43,982 nucleotides of DNA, from assembly GCF_020804225.1 (NCBI RefSeq), contig NZ_WJBI01000009.1, positions 13,083-57,064 on the forward strand, given 5' to 3'. Below the pieces are notes generated by a model that saw only the letters and a list, made by a program, of their open reading frames with translations, was not told the DNA's origin and did no database searches. This document shows positions 34,736 to 43,751 of the stretch, one piece after another. Position 1 is the stretch's first letter. Each line of letters begins with the position of its first letter. The stretch is from Methanosarcina sp. DH2 (GTDB lineage: Archaea; Halobacteriota; Methanosarcinia; Methanosarcinales; Methanosarcinaceae). A program made the position numbers and the translations under genes.

Positions 34736-34782
34736 CGTTATCCCATACCTTTAATCCTTTTGTTATCCCATACCTTTTAATA
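34736..34782. repeat. Direct repeat upstream of dapL
   Basis: GTTATCCCATACCTTTAAT and GTTATCCCATACCTTTTAAT occur at about 34737 and 34762, 25 bp apart, 60-100 bp before dapL. It could be a duplicated promoter or operator. Confidence 0.6.
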
Positions 34783-34843
34783 TTCCCAACACCGTAACTA
34801 TGCAGACTTACACACCCATAATCATATTCAGGTGACTTTTCCA

Positions 34844-36001
34844 ATGTATTCTGACCGCATAAACGCACTACCCCCATATCTTTTTGCAGCGATTGATGAA
34901 GCTAAGGACGAAATGATTGCAAAAGGAGTGGACGTTATCGACCTTGGAGTGGGAGATCCTGACCTTCCGACCCACCCGCACATTGTTGAGGCCATGCGCG
35001 AGGCTGTCTGCGACCCCAGGACTCACCAGTACCCCTCTTATGCCGGGATGCCAGAGTTTCGGAAGGCTGCGGCTGAATGGTGTAAGAAATATAAGGGAAT
35101 TGAGCTTGACCCTGCAACTGAGGTAATCTCACTTATAGGTTCAAAAGAAGCTGTGGCACATATCCCGCTTGCTTTTGTCAATCCCGGAGATGTCGTGCTT
35201 TATACCGAGCCGGGATATCCGGTTTATAAAATAGGGACTCTTTTTGCGGGTGGAGAGCCGTATCCACTGCCGCTGAAGGCTGAGAACAACTTCCTGCCTG
35301 ACCTGGACTCAATCCCGGCAGATGTCCTGAAAAAGGCAAAGCTCTTCTTCTTCAACTATCCCAACAATCCGACGGCTGCAACCGCGGACATGAAGTTCTT
35401 TGAAAAGGTCGTTGAGTTCTGCAAGAAACACAATATTATTGCCGTGCACGACAATGCTTACTGCCAGATGGCATATGACGGGTACGAGGCTCCTTCTTTC
35501 CTTACAGCGAAAGGGGCAATAGATATCGGTATGGAACTTTATTCCCATTCCAAAACCTATAACATGACCGGCTGGAGACTCGGGTTTGCAGTTGGAAACA
35601 AAGCCCTCATAAAGGGACTTGGGAAGGTCAAATCAAATGTGGATTCAGGCGTTTTTGATGCGATCCAGATTGCAGGCATTGCAGCCCTCTCGTCCCCCCA
35701 GGACTGCGTTGACGAAACAAACAAAGTTTATGAAGAGAGGAGGAATGCTCTTATCGAAGGGCTCACTGCTATGGGACTTGAGGTAAAGCCCCCGAAAGCC
35801 ACTTTCTATATCTGGGCTCCTGTCCCGAAAGGTTTCACTTCAATCAGTTTTGCAAAACTCCTGCTTGAAGAAGCAGGAATAGTTGCAACCCCCGGTGTCG
35901 GCTTCGGAGACGCTGGTGAAGGCTACATCAGGTTTGCCCTCACAAAGCCGGTTGAAAGGATCAAAGAAGCTGTAGAAAGAATGAAGAAACTGCAGTTCTA
36001 A
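34844..36001 (+). CDS. dapL: LL-diaminopimelate aminotransferase
   Basis: The product has 385 aa from the ATG at 34844. AGGTGA (34830-34835) is its ribosome site, which argues against GTG at 34832. Class I/II aminotransferase fold: [40 protein letters not shown], and the PLP lysine Lys237 in [15 protein letters not shown]. DapL converts tetrahydrodipicolinate and glutamate directly to LL-diaminopimelate for lysine synthesis in the cytosol. No other lysine gene is nearby. A GGCGGC...GCCGCC hairpin with a T run follows the stop. Exact specificity by family resemblance is likely but not proven. Confidence 0.92.
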   Translation: MYSDRINALPPYLFAAIDEAKDEMIAKGVDVIDLGVGDPDLPTHPHIVEAMREAVCDPRTHQYPSYAGMPEFRKAAAEWCKKYKGIELDPATEVISLIGSKEAVAHIPLAFVNPGDVVLYTEPGYPVYKIGTLFAGGEPYPLPLKAENNFLPDLDSIPADVLKKAKLFFFNYPNNPTAATADMKFFEKVVEFCKKHNIIAVHDNAYCQMAYDGYEAPSFLTAKGAIDIGMELYSHSKTYNMTGWRLGFAVGNKALIKGLGKVKSNVDSGVFDAIQIAGIAALSSPQDCVDETNKVYEERRNALIEGLTAMGLEVKPPKATFYIWAPVPKGFTSISFAKLLLEEAGIVATPGVGFGDAGEGYIRFALTKPVERIKEAVERMKKLQF

Positions 36002-36064
36002 CTGGATATTTGATCCGAAAACAACTTGGACCAGGCTCAAAGTAAGTTAAAACAATCCAAAATA

Positions 36065-36107
36065 GGCGGCATACTCGAAAAAGCCGCCAAAAATCTCTTT
36101 TTTGACC
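36065..36107 (+). terminator. Terminator after dapL
   Basis: GGCGGC (36065-36070) and GCCGCC (36083-36088) form a stem around a 12-base loop, followed by AAAAATCTCTTTTTT. Confidence 0.65.
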
Positions 36108-36353
36108 AGAATTTTTTTACCTTCACTTCTCTTTTTCTTTTTTGAGTTTCTATCAAATGAGCTTGGTTTTTAAGAAACTTTTTTTAAATTTACATAACTT
36201 TTTATGAGTATCGAGCAGAAATAGCTCTGTAGTTGGAATTGTGCAAGTACTTAGTAAAATAATTAACACTGTTTTAAAAGATAATTATTAACACAGTTAT
36301 TAACACGCAACCAAATGCAACCTTTCAAAGTCATAATTGTAGCTGGTGATAGA

Positions 36354-36793
36354 ATGAACGACAGGTTAAGGAATTCTGATACTCATATTATTGGAGATAA
36401 GAGAGCAGCGAAAAACTCACTCGACGTAGAGTACAGGCAGAACCTTCAGACCGACAGACTCGATTTCATGAGCCGGTGATAGAGAAGATTACTGGTTTCT
36501 CTGCCCAGGAGATAATCGAGATGGGCAGCATGAGTGTTTCTTCCAGGCTCATTCATCTCGACGACTTCCCTCTCCTTATTGCGGGATTTGCCCATGCAAT
36601 AGATGTTGGTTTCGGAACCCTGGAGTACCGGTTCAAACATAAGGACGGCAAATATAGCTGGTTTGCCGATCACTTTACAATCATCAATGATCAAAATGGC
36701 AAGCCCCTCTTCAGTGAAAGTGTCATGCGTGATATTAACGGGATCAAAAAAGCGAAGAAGAGAAAAAAGGCAGCAAGTAAAAATGGCTGGTGA
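36354..36793 (+). pseudogene. Broken PAS/MEDS sensor-kinase paralogue
   Basis: An ATG at 36354 starts MNDRLRNSDTHII, which parallels the start of the kinase at 38335 (MNGKLRKSGIDII). The frame stops after 41 codons at TGA (36477-36479). An overlapping frame continues as a PAS domain: VIEKITGFSAQEIIEMG, HLDDFPLL, LEYRFKHKDGKYSWF, MRDINGIKKAKKRKK. So one gene has been cut by a deletion and a frameshift; the MEDS domain, further PAS units and the kinase core are missing. The leader sequences of the two genes are also alike over about 60 bp. It is a degenerate duplicate. Confidence 0.7.
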
Positions 36794-37208
36794 CGCCTGT
36801 AAGAAACTAACATGTAAAAGTGACAAAAGAAAAACCATAACTCCTGCTTCTTTTGCTTTTCTGTTTTTGAGGGCTGCCAGACAAGCTGGGGGAAGCGCGA
36901 ATGTTTACCAGTGATTTGAAAACCGGTTTTCGATACGAAAGAAAGTATTCTCTCAGCTTTAAAGACATTTCTTCAATATATTGTTTCTCTTAATTGCGTC
37001 ACTGGCTTGCAAGTTGTTTTTTATCTTGCTGGCAGACCTGCCAGATCCTCACGCTGCACAGGAAGAGTAAAACTCAAAAATCCCTCCCGGATCTGGAATA
37101 GTTCAATCAATTAATTAAAAACCGCCAGTTTTCATATTCCGGTTCAATGCCCGGAGGTCCGCTCAGAAAAGCATTTCTTTTTTAAGCAATAAATCCTAAG
37201 TGGACAGC
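36794..37208. other. Intergenic, inverted copy of a short repeat
   Basis: TTTTTGAGGGCTGCCAGACA (from 36864) reads on the minus strand as CCCCCAGCTTGTCTGGCAGC plus CCTCAAAAA, matching the family at 32155 and 11319. No gene is supported. Confidence 0.5.
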
Positions 37209-37970
37209 ATGCCAGAATCCACGCGAGAACCCACTAAAAAACCTGCCAGAACCCCGATAAAAGAACATTTCCAGCTTAAAGAAACGATAGTTACTCTCGC
37301 AGCTTACGACCCGTCTCATATAGAAGCCGCAAAAAAGGCGATCCGTACCCACAGGGCATTTCTCGAGACCTACATCCTTTCCGACCCTTATTTTCAGCTC
37401 ACCCTGGAACCCTACGAATGCCCGAAAAATGCTCCTGAGGTCGTCAGGAGGATGATAAAAGCAGGAAATACAATGGGAATCGGGCCAATGAGTGCGGTTG
37501 CAGGCACAATCTCTGCCCTTGCAGTGGAAGCTATGGTAAAAGCCGGAGCAAAATATGCTATAGTTGATAACGGCGGGGATATTGCGCTTATAAACGATCG
37601 GCCTGTTGTTGTCGGAATTTATGCAGGGCAGTCACCTATCAAAAACCTGGGGTTAATTTTCGAACCAAGAGACTCGATTACAGGGGTCTGCACCTCAGCA
37701 GGGACAGTAGGTCCTTCAATCAGCTTCGGGATGGCAGATGCAGCTGCAGTTTTTTCGGATGATGTTTCTCTTGCGGATGCAGCTGCAACAGCACTTGGAA
37801 ATGAAGTGGGAACAGGAAAAGAATCAGTAGAAGCTTCCTTTAAGGCTGTGAAAGGGATTCCTGGAATAAAAGGCGCACTCGTTATTCAGGGGGAATATAT
37901 AGGTATGTGGGGAGAACTGCCAAAAATTACGCGGGCGGATGTAAGGCATGAATATATCACCAAAGCGTGA
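37209..37970 (+). CDS. UPF0280 family protein (ApbE-like fold)
   Basis: The product has 253 aa from the ATG at 37209 (AGTGGA upstream); GTG at 37200 would add three residues. Conserved blocks are [62 protein letters not shown] and [15 protein letters not shown]0280 proteins resemble the flavin transferase ApbE and are widespread in methanogens. The enzymatic role is not settled, though FMN transfer or thiamine-related functions have been suggested for the superfamily. It stands alone between the broken kinase and the intact one. Confidence 0.9.
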   Translation: MPESTREPTKKPARTPIKEHFQLKETIVTLAAYDPSHIEAAKKAIRTHRAFLETYILSDPYFQLTLEPYECPKNAPEVVRRMIKAGNTMGIGPMSAVAGTISALAVEAMVKAGAKYAIVDNGGDIALINDRPVVVGIYAGQSPIKNLGLIFEPRDSITGVCTSAGTVGPSISFGMADAAAVFSDDVSLADAAATALGNEVGTGKESVEASFKAVKGIPGIKGALVIQGEYIGMWGELPKITRADVRHEYITKA

Positions 37971-38334
37971 ACGTTCTTACCAGATCGTGAACATTCATCT
38001 GAAATCTGAAGCTTTTTAGAGGCGTTTTATGCTTTCAGGACTTCTTTTCATAATTTTTGTAAAAAAATCTTTCTGGCTTGAGTTTGCAATGGTTTGAGGG
38101 CACAAATATTAATATATCTTTAATTTTTATTTATGGCAAACCATTAAATTAACAAAAAGGTCGATTCTAATTTTTAAAATATCAAAGGATGTATTTTGCT
38201 TAATTTGCAAGGGGTTCCAGAAGAGTTCCGCGACTCAAACCAATAGTCTCAAAAACTACAGTTATTAGTGAAGTTAATAACAGGCAATCAAAATACAATC
38301 TTTCAAACTCACATTCAATAATTGGGGATACTGA
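37971..38334. other. Kinase leader region
   Basis: AT-rich. The part from about 38262 to the ATG (GGCAATCAAAATACAATCTTTCAAACTC...) parallels 36300-36353, before the broken paralogue. A TATA-like TTAATTTTTATTTATGG lies near 38118-38134. No gene is seen. Confidence 0.5.
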
Positions 38335-40836
38335 ATGAATGGAAAGTTAAGGAAGTCTGGTATTGATATTATTGTAGATTTGCCCTGGGGAACTCACTTC
38401 TGTCTATTTTTCCGGACAAAAGAAGATTTGTTAGATATACTTGTCCCCTACTTCAAAGCAGGGCTGGAAAATAACGAATTCTGTATCTGGATCACATCAC
38501 TACCTTCAGAAGTAGAAAACGCAAAAGAAGCTCTAAAAAAGGTTGTTTCTGATTTTGATGTTTACCTTGAGAAGGGGCAAATCGAATTTATCCCTTACAT
38601 AGATTGGTACTTAAAAAATGGTATTTTCGATTCGGAGAAAATCATAAACACCTGGATCAAAAAACTCAATAATGCTCTGGCAAGTGGCTATGACGGGCTA
38701 AGAATAGCAGAGAATACTTCCTGGCTGGATAAAGAAGACTGGAACAATTTTGTTGATTATGAGAAAAAGGTGGACTCCCTTACTGGAAAATACCGTATGA
38801 TAGCTCAGTGCCCGTACTGTCTTGATGCTTATAGTGCAGCTGAGACCGTTGACGTGATTGTTAATCATCAATTCACTTTAACCAGAAGGGAAGGAAAATG
38901 GGAACAGGTAGAAAGTTCCAGACGCAGGCAGGCTGAAGAGACTCTCCATGAGAGCGAAGTAGAATACCACAGGCTTCTTGAATCCATGCGGGAAGCCTTC
39001 TTTGTGGCCGATATCATAACCAATGAGGCAGGAGAGCCAGTTGACTATCTCATTGTTGAAGCAAATCAGGCTCTTGAATCTCAGACAGGGGTTCCACTGG
39101 AACAGTTTATTGGAAATACGGCTCTTAGAATGTACCCGGGTCTGGATAAATTCTGGATTAAGACATATGGTCGCGTAGCCCTTACTGGCAAACCTGAGCA
39201 ATTCGATTATTACGCTGACGTACAGAAGCGTCATTATGAGGTCTCAGCATACCAGATCCGACCAGGCCGATTTGCCGCTATCTTCTTGGACATCACAGAT
39301 CGAAAGCGGGCTGAAGAAGCACTTATTAGAAATGAAAATGAATTTCGTACTCTGGCTGAGAATTCCCCTGATATAATTTCTCGCTTTGACAGGCAAAAGC
39401 GCCACATATATGCTAATCCTGCAGCTGTGGAACCTTATGGCAGGTCTCCAGAAGAAATCATAGGGAAAACTAATAGTGATCTGGGAATGGACCCTCAACA
39501 GGTGAAATTCTGGGAAGAACACTATGAAAATGTTTTTGCTACAGAAAAACCCGAAACAATGGAATTTCATTATAAATCGCCTGAAAGAAAAGAATACTAT
39601 TTTAATACGCGAATAGTACCTGAGTTTGTTGATGGTGAAGTGACTTCTGTTCTTGCTATCTCGCGGGACATTACGGATATAAAGGAAGCAGAAGCTAAGT
39701 CGAAAGAAACGCTTGACAATTTAGAAAAATTAGTAGAAGAACGAACAGCAGAGCTTAAAACGGCATATAAATTGTTGAAAGAAAACGAAAAAGGTCTTGC
39801 TGAAGCCCAGAAAATGGCTCATATGGGAAATTGGGAGTGGGACATTGCAGCTGATAAAGCATACTGGTCTGAGGAAATGTATCGTATTTTCGGACGCGAT
39901 CCCAAAAAAGGAGCACCACCTTACAATGAATATTTAAGTTACATACATCCCGATGATCGAGATTATTTTGATAATGCCACCAAGAAAGCCGTAAATGGAA
40001 GACCTTACAGTATTGAGTACAGGATTGCCCTGGCTAACGGGGAAGAACGCATAGTCCATATGCAGGCCGAAGTTATTTTTGGTGAGAAAAATATCCCCAT
40101 TCGAGTAAAAGGAATAGTCCAGGATATTACTGAACGTAAAAAGGCTGAGAAAGCTCTAATAAATCTCGAGATTGCCCGTAAAAAAGAAATTCACCACAGG
40201 ATTAAGAATAATCTGCAAGTTATCTCTTCTCTCCTGGATCTTCAGGCTGAAAATTTCAGCAACAGAAAATGTGTTAAAGACTCCGATGTTCTCAATGCTT
40301 TCAGGGAAAGCCAGGATAGAGTAATGTCAATTGCCCTGATTCACGAAGAGCTGCACGAAGGAGGAGGAGACAATGCACTCTACTTTTCACCTTACCTTGA
40401 AAAACTCGTTGAGAACCTTTTTCAGACATATAGCCTTGGAAATGCCGATGTTAGCTTAAGCATGGATCTTGAAGATGATGTCTTCTTTGATATGGATACA
40501 GCCGTCCCCTTAGGGATAATTGTCAATGAACTTGTCTCCAATTCCTTAAAACATGCGTTTCCAGGCAGGGACAAAGGGAAAATTCAAATAAAATTATTTA
40601 AAGAAGCAAAAGCAGGAAGTGAATCTAACAATAACAAAGAAAAACTTACTGGAAAAGGTACCGGATATACTCTGATTGTTTCAGATGATGGAACTGGCAT
40701 TCCTGATAAAATTGATTTAAAAAATTCAGACACGCTTGGTCTGCAGCTTGTAAACATTCTGGTAGATCAGTTAGATGGTGAAATCGAGCTAAAAAGGAAT
40801 AAAGGCACAGAGTTCGTTATAAATATAAATATATAA
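38335..40836 (+). CDS. MEDS-PAS-PAS-PAS sensor histidine kinase (HisKA_2 type)
   Basis: The product has 833 aa. The N-terminal MEDS domain (about 10-190: LPWGTHFCLFFRTKEDLLDILVPYFKAGL...) is typical of methanogen/methylotroph sensors. Three PAS units (about 205-325, 335-450 and 490-610) are separated by a coiled coil (LDNLEKLVEERTAELK). The phosphoacceptor His621 lies in EIHHRIKNNLQVISSLL. The HATPase_c domain has NELVSNSLKHAFP and DDGTGIPD. There is no membrane helix, so it is cytosolic. The MEDS signal is possibly a methylated compound or redox state, by analogy with DcmR/MsmS-type proteins. No response regulator is adjacent. A truncated paralogue lies 1.9 kb upstream. Confidence 0.93.
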   Translation: MNGKLRKSGIDIIVDLPWGTHFCLFFRTKEDLLDILVPYFKAGLENNEFCIWITSLPSEVENAKEALKKVVSDFDVYLEKGQIEFIPYIDWYLKNGIFDSEKIINTWIKKLNNALASGYDGLRIAENTSWLDKEDWNNFVDYEKKVDSLTGKYRMIAQCPYCLDAYSAAETVDVIVNHQFTLTRREGKWEQVESSRRRQAEETLHESEVEYHRLLESMREAFFVADIITNEAGEPVDYLIVEANQALESQTGVPLEQFIGNTALRMYPGLDKFWIKTYGRVALTGKPEQFDYYADVQKRHYEVSAYQIRPGRFAAIFLDITDRKRAEEALIRNENEFRTLAENSPDIISRFDRQKRHIYANPAAVEPYGRSPEEIIGKTNSDLGMDPQQVKFWEEHYENVFATEKPETMEFHYKSPERKEYYFNTRIVPEFVDGEVTSVLAISRDITDIKEAEAKSKETLDNLEKLVEERTAELKTAYKLLKENEKGLAEAQKMAHMGNWEWDIAADKAYWSEEMYRIFGRDPKKGAPPYNEYLSYIHPDDRDYFDNATKKAVNGRPYSIEYRIALANGEERIVHMQAEVIFGEKNIPIRVKGIVQDITERKKAEKALINLEIARKKEIHHRIKNNLQVISSLLDLQAENFSNRKCVKDSDVLNAFRESQDRVMSIALIHEELHEGGGDNALYFSPYLEKLVENLFQTYSLGNADVSLSMDLEDDVFFDMDTAVPLGIIVNELVSNSLKHAFPGRDKGKIQIKLFKEAKAGSESNNNKEKLTGKGTGYTLIVSDDGTGIPDKIDLKNSDTLGLQLVNILVDQLDGEIELKRNKGTEFVININI

Positions 40837-41399
40837 CCGGTTCTACAGGCTTCTTGGCTGATGAAACAAAATCAGACGAAATAAGATCAAAATATATCAG
40901 GTATCTCTCCTTAAAACCAAAATTGTACAAAATCATGCTCATTAGCAATGGTCATCCTGCTTTCCTGGACCAGTTTATTATTAACCGAAGAGTCAAAAGA
41001 ATCCGGTTTACTATCTCATTTATAAACTCTCTAGTGCATCGATTCCAAAATAAATCCCTTATTTAGCAGGAAATTCGTTGATCGATAGATTTATTCAAAA
41101 GCCGGAATTGTGAACATACTTTGGAATCGCAGTACTAGTTCCGAGTATAATAAACCCCGGGAGGCAATAAATAGAGGGTGTCTTTTTACTAATTAATTTT
41201 ATGTGATACTTTTATTAAGGAACTTTTGTATAATTAAATATAATTCAAATTCATATTTCATTAAAATTGTATGTCTGACACTTATCCGGCAGGCTCTCGT
41301 TTGAGCTTTGTTCTGAAACTGGCGAGTAAGGGGAATTGCCGGAAACTGGAAGACGAAATTGCTCGGAAACTGAAAACACACTCTTGGAGGAAACTATCT
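40837..41399. other. AOR leader and promoter region
   Basis: A TATA-like TGTATAATTAAATATAATTC lies at 41227-41246, so the aor leader would be about 130 nt. Within it TCCGGCA (41285-41291) pairs with TGCCGGA (41337-41343), enclosing a smaller GCTC-TCGTTT-GAGC hairpin (41293-41306). The 70-aa frame at 40854 has no family features. Confidence 0.45.
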
Positions 41400-43259
41400 A
41401 TGTTAGGGGGCTATGCAGGAAAAATTCTTGATGTTAATCTTGAGACCAGAGAGCTTAAAGATAAACCGCTGGATGAAGAGACGCTGAGGATGTACCTCGG
41501 AGGAAAAGGGCTTGGCCTGAAACTCATATATGACGAGTTCAGGGATGATATGCAGCCCTTTGACCCGGATAACCTCCTTGTTTTTGCCACAGGTCCTGCT
41601 ACCGGGGCAAGAGTGCCAACGAGCGGGCGTTATCATATCCTTACAAGCAAATCCCCGCTGACAGGGGCAGTCGGGAGCGGAAACTCAGGAGGAAAATGGG
41701 GGCCTTATCTGAAGTTTGCAGGCTATGATGCGGTGGTTGTCAGGGGCATCTCGGAGAAACCCGTTTATCTGAGCATTATAAACGGGAAGGCTGAACTTGT
41801 CGAAGCTCCCGATATCTGGGGCATGACCGTAACTGCAGTCACTGGTGAACTTATCGACAGGACAACAGGAAATCCCAGAAAAACATCTGTTGCCTGCATC
41901 GGGCCTGCAGGAGAGAACCTGATCTCTATGGCCTGCATAATGAATGATGAGTACAGGACAGCAGGCAGAACCGGATCCGGGGCTGTTATGGGCAGCAAGA
42001 AATTAAAAGCAATTGTAGTTTCCGGAGACAAGAGGCATGAATCCTCAAACCCGGAAATGCTTGTTGAAAAGGTTGCGGAGTCAATGAACCTTATCAAGGA
42101 AAATCCGGTTACAGGCCCCAAAGGAGGGCTGCATGTTTATGGGACTGCAGTCCTTGTGAATATAGTAAATGCACACGGGGCGTATTCTTCGAGAAATTTC
42201 CAGCAGGGCTACTTCCCTGAAGCCGATGAACAGAGCGGCGAAAGGCTTACTGCAACCTATCTGACAGGCACTACAGGCTGCTGGGGCTGTCCAATTGTCT
42301 GCGGAAGAAAATCCATAGTTCCTGAAGGACCATTCAGTGTGAAGTATACCGAAGGCCCGGAGTATGAGACCATTTTTGCCCTGGGGTCCAACTGCGGAGT
42401 AAAAGAACTTGATGCCGTTGTAAAAGCCAACCATTTCTGCAATGAGTTCGGGATAGATACAATTTCCATGGGAGGGACAATTGCCTGTGCCATGGAGCTT
42501 GTTGAGAAAGGAAAGATTCCTGAAGAAAGCCTACAGGGTCTGAACCTGAAGTTCGGGGACGCCGGAGCAATGGTTGAATGCGTCTGGAGGACAGCATATA
42601 AAGCAGGGTTCGGGGCTGACCTTGCACTTGGCTCGAAAAAGCTCGCGGAAAAATACCAGGCTCCCGAATACTCCATAAACGTTAAAGGCATGGAACTGCC
42701 GGCTTATGATCCGCGTGCGATCCAGGGAATAGGGCTTGAGTATGCAACAGCAAATCGTGGAGGAGACCACGTTTATGGCTATACGATTCCATCCGAAATT
42801 CTCGGAATTCCTAAAAAGCTTGATCCCTATTCAACGGAAGGCAAGCCGGAATGGACTATTTTCATGCAGGATATGGTCTCTGCAATTAACTCGACCGTTA
42901 TCTGCCTCTTTACCAGTTTTGCCCTTGGGCTCCCTCAGTATGCAGGAATGCTTCAAGCTATTACGGGCATGGAACTTGATCCTGATAAACTGCTCAGAAT
43001 AGGGGAGAGGATCACGAACCTTGAACGCCTGATGAATAACAGGTACGGCTTTAACAGGTTACAGGACGTCCTGCCCAGGCGCCTTACAGCAGAACCTACT
43101 CCTGCAGGACCTTCCAAAGGGCAGATCTCTCATGTGCCTGACATGATCGATAAATATTATGAACTCCGAGGATGGGTTGATGGGGTCCCCACGGAAGAAA
43201 AGTTAAGGGAACTCGGGATTGCCTATGGAGAACACCGGAAAAATGAAAGTAAATGTTAA
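41400..43259 (+). CDS. aor: Tungsten aldehyde:ferredoxin oxidoreductase
   Basis: The product has 619 aa from the ATG at 41400, chosen for GGAGG about 8 bases upstream and because AOR proteins start MLGGYAGKILDVNL. An in-frame ATG at 41271 would add 43 unrelated residues. The [4Fe-4S] ligands are Cys294-x2-Cys297-x3-Cys301 (CWGCPIVC) and Cys502, close to their places in Pyrococcus AOR. Pterin-binding blocks such as GRYHILTSKSPLTGAVGSGNSGGKWG are present. The enzyme oxidises aldehydes to acids with ferredoxin as acceptor, using a bis-pterin tungsten centre in the cytosol. The stop overlaps the MoaD-like gene by 17 bp. Confidence 0.95.
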   Translation: MLGGYAGKILDVNLETRELKDKPLDEETLRMYLGGKGLGLKLIYDEFRDDMQPFDPDNLLVFATGPATGARVPTSGRYHILTSKSPLTGAVGSGNSGGKWGPYLKFAGYDAVVVRGISEKPVYLSIINGKAELVEAPDIWGMTVTAVTGELIDRTTGNPRKTSVACIGPAGENLISMACIMNDEYRTAGRTGSGAVMGSKKLKAIVVSGDKRHESSNPEMLVEKVAESMNLIKENPVTGPKGGLHVYGTAVLVNIVNAHGAYSSRNFQQGYFPEADEQSGERLTATYLTGTTGCWGCPIVCGRKSIVPEGPFSVKYTEGPEYETIFALGSNCGVKELDAVVKANHFCNEFGIDTISMGGTIACAMELVEKGKIPEESLQGLNLKFGDAGAMVECVWRTAYKAGFGADLALGSKKLAEKYQAPEYSINVKGMELPAYDPRAIQGIGLEYATANRGGDHVYGYTIPSEILGIPKKLDPYSTEGKPEWTIFMQDMVSAINSTVICLFTSFALGLPQYAGMLQAITGMELDPDKLLRIGERITNLERLMNNRYGFNRLQDVLPRRLTAEPTPAGPSKGQISHVPDMIDKYYELRGWVDGVPTEEKLRELGIAYGEHRKNESKC

Positions 43260-43527
43260 ATTTCTTGCCTCAATCCGCGAAATAGCCGGCGCTCACGAGA
43301 TCCAGTTCGAACTGAGTTCAGGGAATACGGTAAAAGACCTCCTTGAATTCCTGGAATCTCGTTTTGGAATGGAGTTTAAAGAAGCAACGGGAAAACCCTT
43401 CGAAGATGAAAATCCTAGAATAAGGTTTCTTGTTAACGGCAGGGATATTGATTTTCTCCAGGGACCCGGAACCGAACTGAAAGAAGGGGATGTCGTGGTC
43501 CTTATCCCTCCGGTTGGCGGGGGATAA
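43243..43527 (+). CDS. MoaD/ThiS-like sulfur carrier protein
   Basis: The product has 94 aa from the ATG at 43243 (MKVNVKFLAS), with GGAG before it. It has a beta-grasp ubiquitin-like fold: KFLASIREIAGAHEIQFE, TVKDLLEFLESRFG, IRFLVNGRDI and GDVVVLIPPVGGG. The C-terminal Gly-Gly is the site that carries thiocarboxylate sulfur. It overlaps aor by 17 bp, so it is co-translated with it. A role in making the dithiolene sulfur of the tungstopterin for AOR is the obvious inference. No MoaE or MoeB gene is seen here. The extra insert EFKEATGKPFEDENP is typical of archaeal MoaD-like proteins. Confidence 0.93.
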   Translation: MKVNVKFLASIREIAGAHEIQFELSSGNTVKDLLEFLESRFGMEFKEATGKPFEDENPRIRFLVNGRDIDFLQGPGTELKEGDVVVLIPPVGGG

Positions 43528-43715
43528 AACTGGAATACGGAGCTTTTTTCTCCCCCACTTAGAGGACTGAAGCTGTTTTGCCAGCCACTCAAGAAAATAA
43601 CCGGTAATTCATCCTGGTATCATAGTCAATGCAAGAAATATTTATACCGTAAACAAGAACAACAACCTTATATAACATCTTTAAAAGTGAAGTTAATTGT
43701 TGAGATTACTATAAA
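43528..43715. other. Intergenic with repeat copy
   Basis: GAGGACTGAAGC (43562) with GCCAGCCACTCAAGAAAA is the second copy of the repeat at 32001. No gene is supported before the transposon end at 43716. Confidence 0.5.
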
Positions 43716-43751
43716 GTGAACTACCCCTCCCTAAAGCTCTGGCCTAATGGC
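43716..43751 (-). mobile_element. IS200/IS605 right end, second element
   Basis: On the minus strand after the tnpB stop: GCC-ATTA-GGC, AGAGCTTTAGGGAGGGGTAG and a terminal TTCAC ending at 43716. It parallels the end at 108-136 in layout. Confidence 0.6.

Noticed and set aside
40854-41066. 70-aa open frame after the MEDS kinase
   Set aside because: It has a TTG start without a ribosome site, no domain, and AT-rich spacer composition.
41285-41343. Moco/tungsten-cofactor riboswitch call
   Set aside because: The stem is real, but the known conserved core was not recognised, so it is kept only as a finding.
41271-41399. N-terminal extension of AOR from the ATG at 41271
   Set aside because: The extra 43 residues match no AOR, and GGAGG clearly marks the ATG at 41400.
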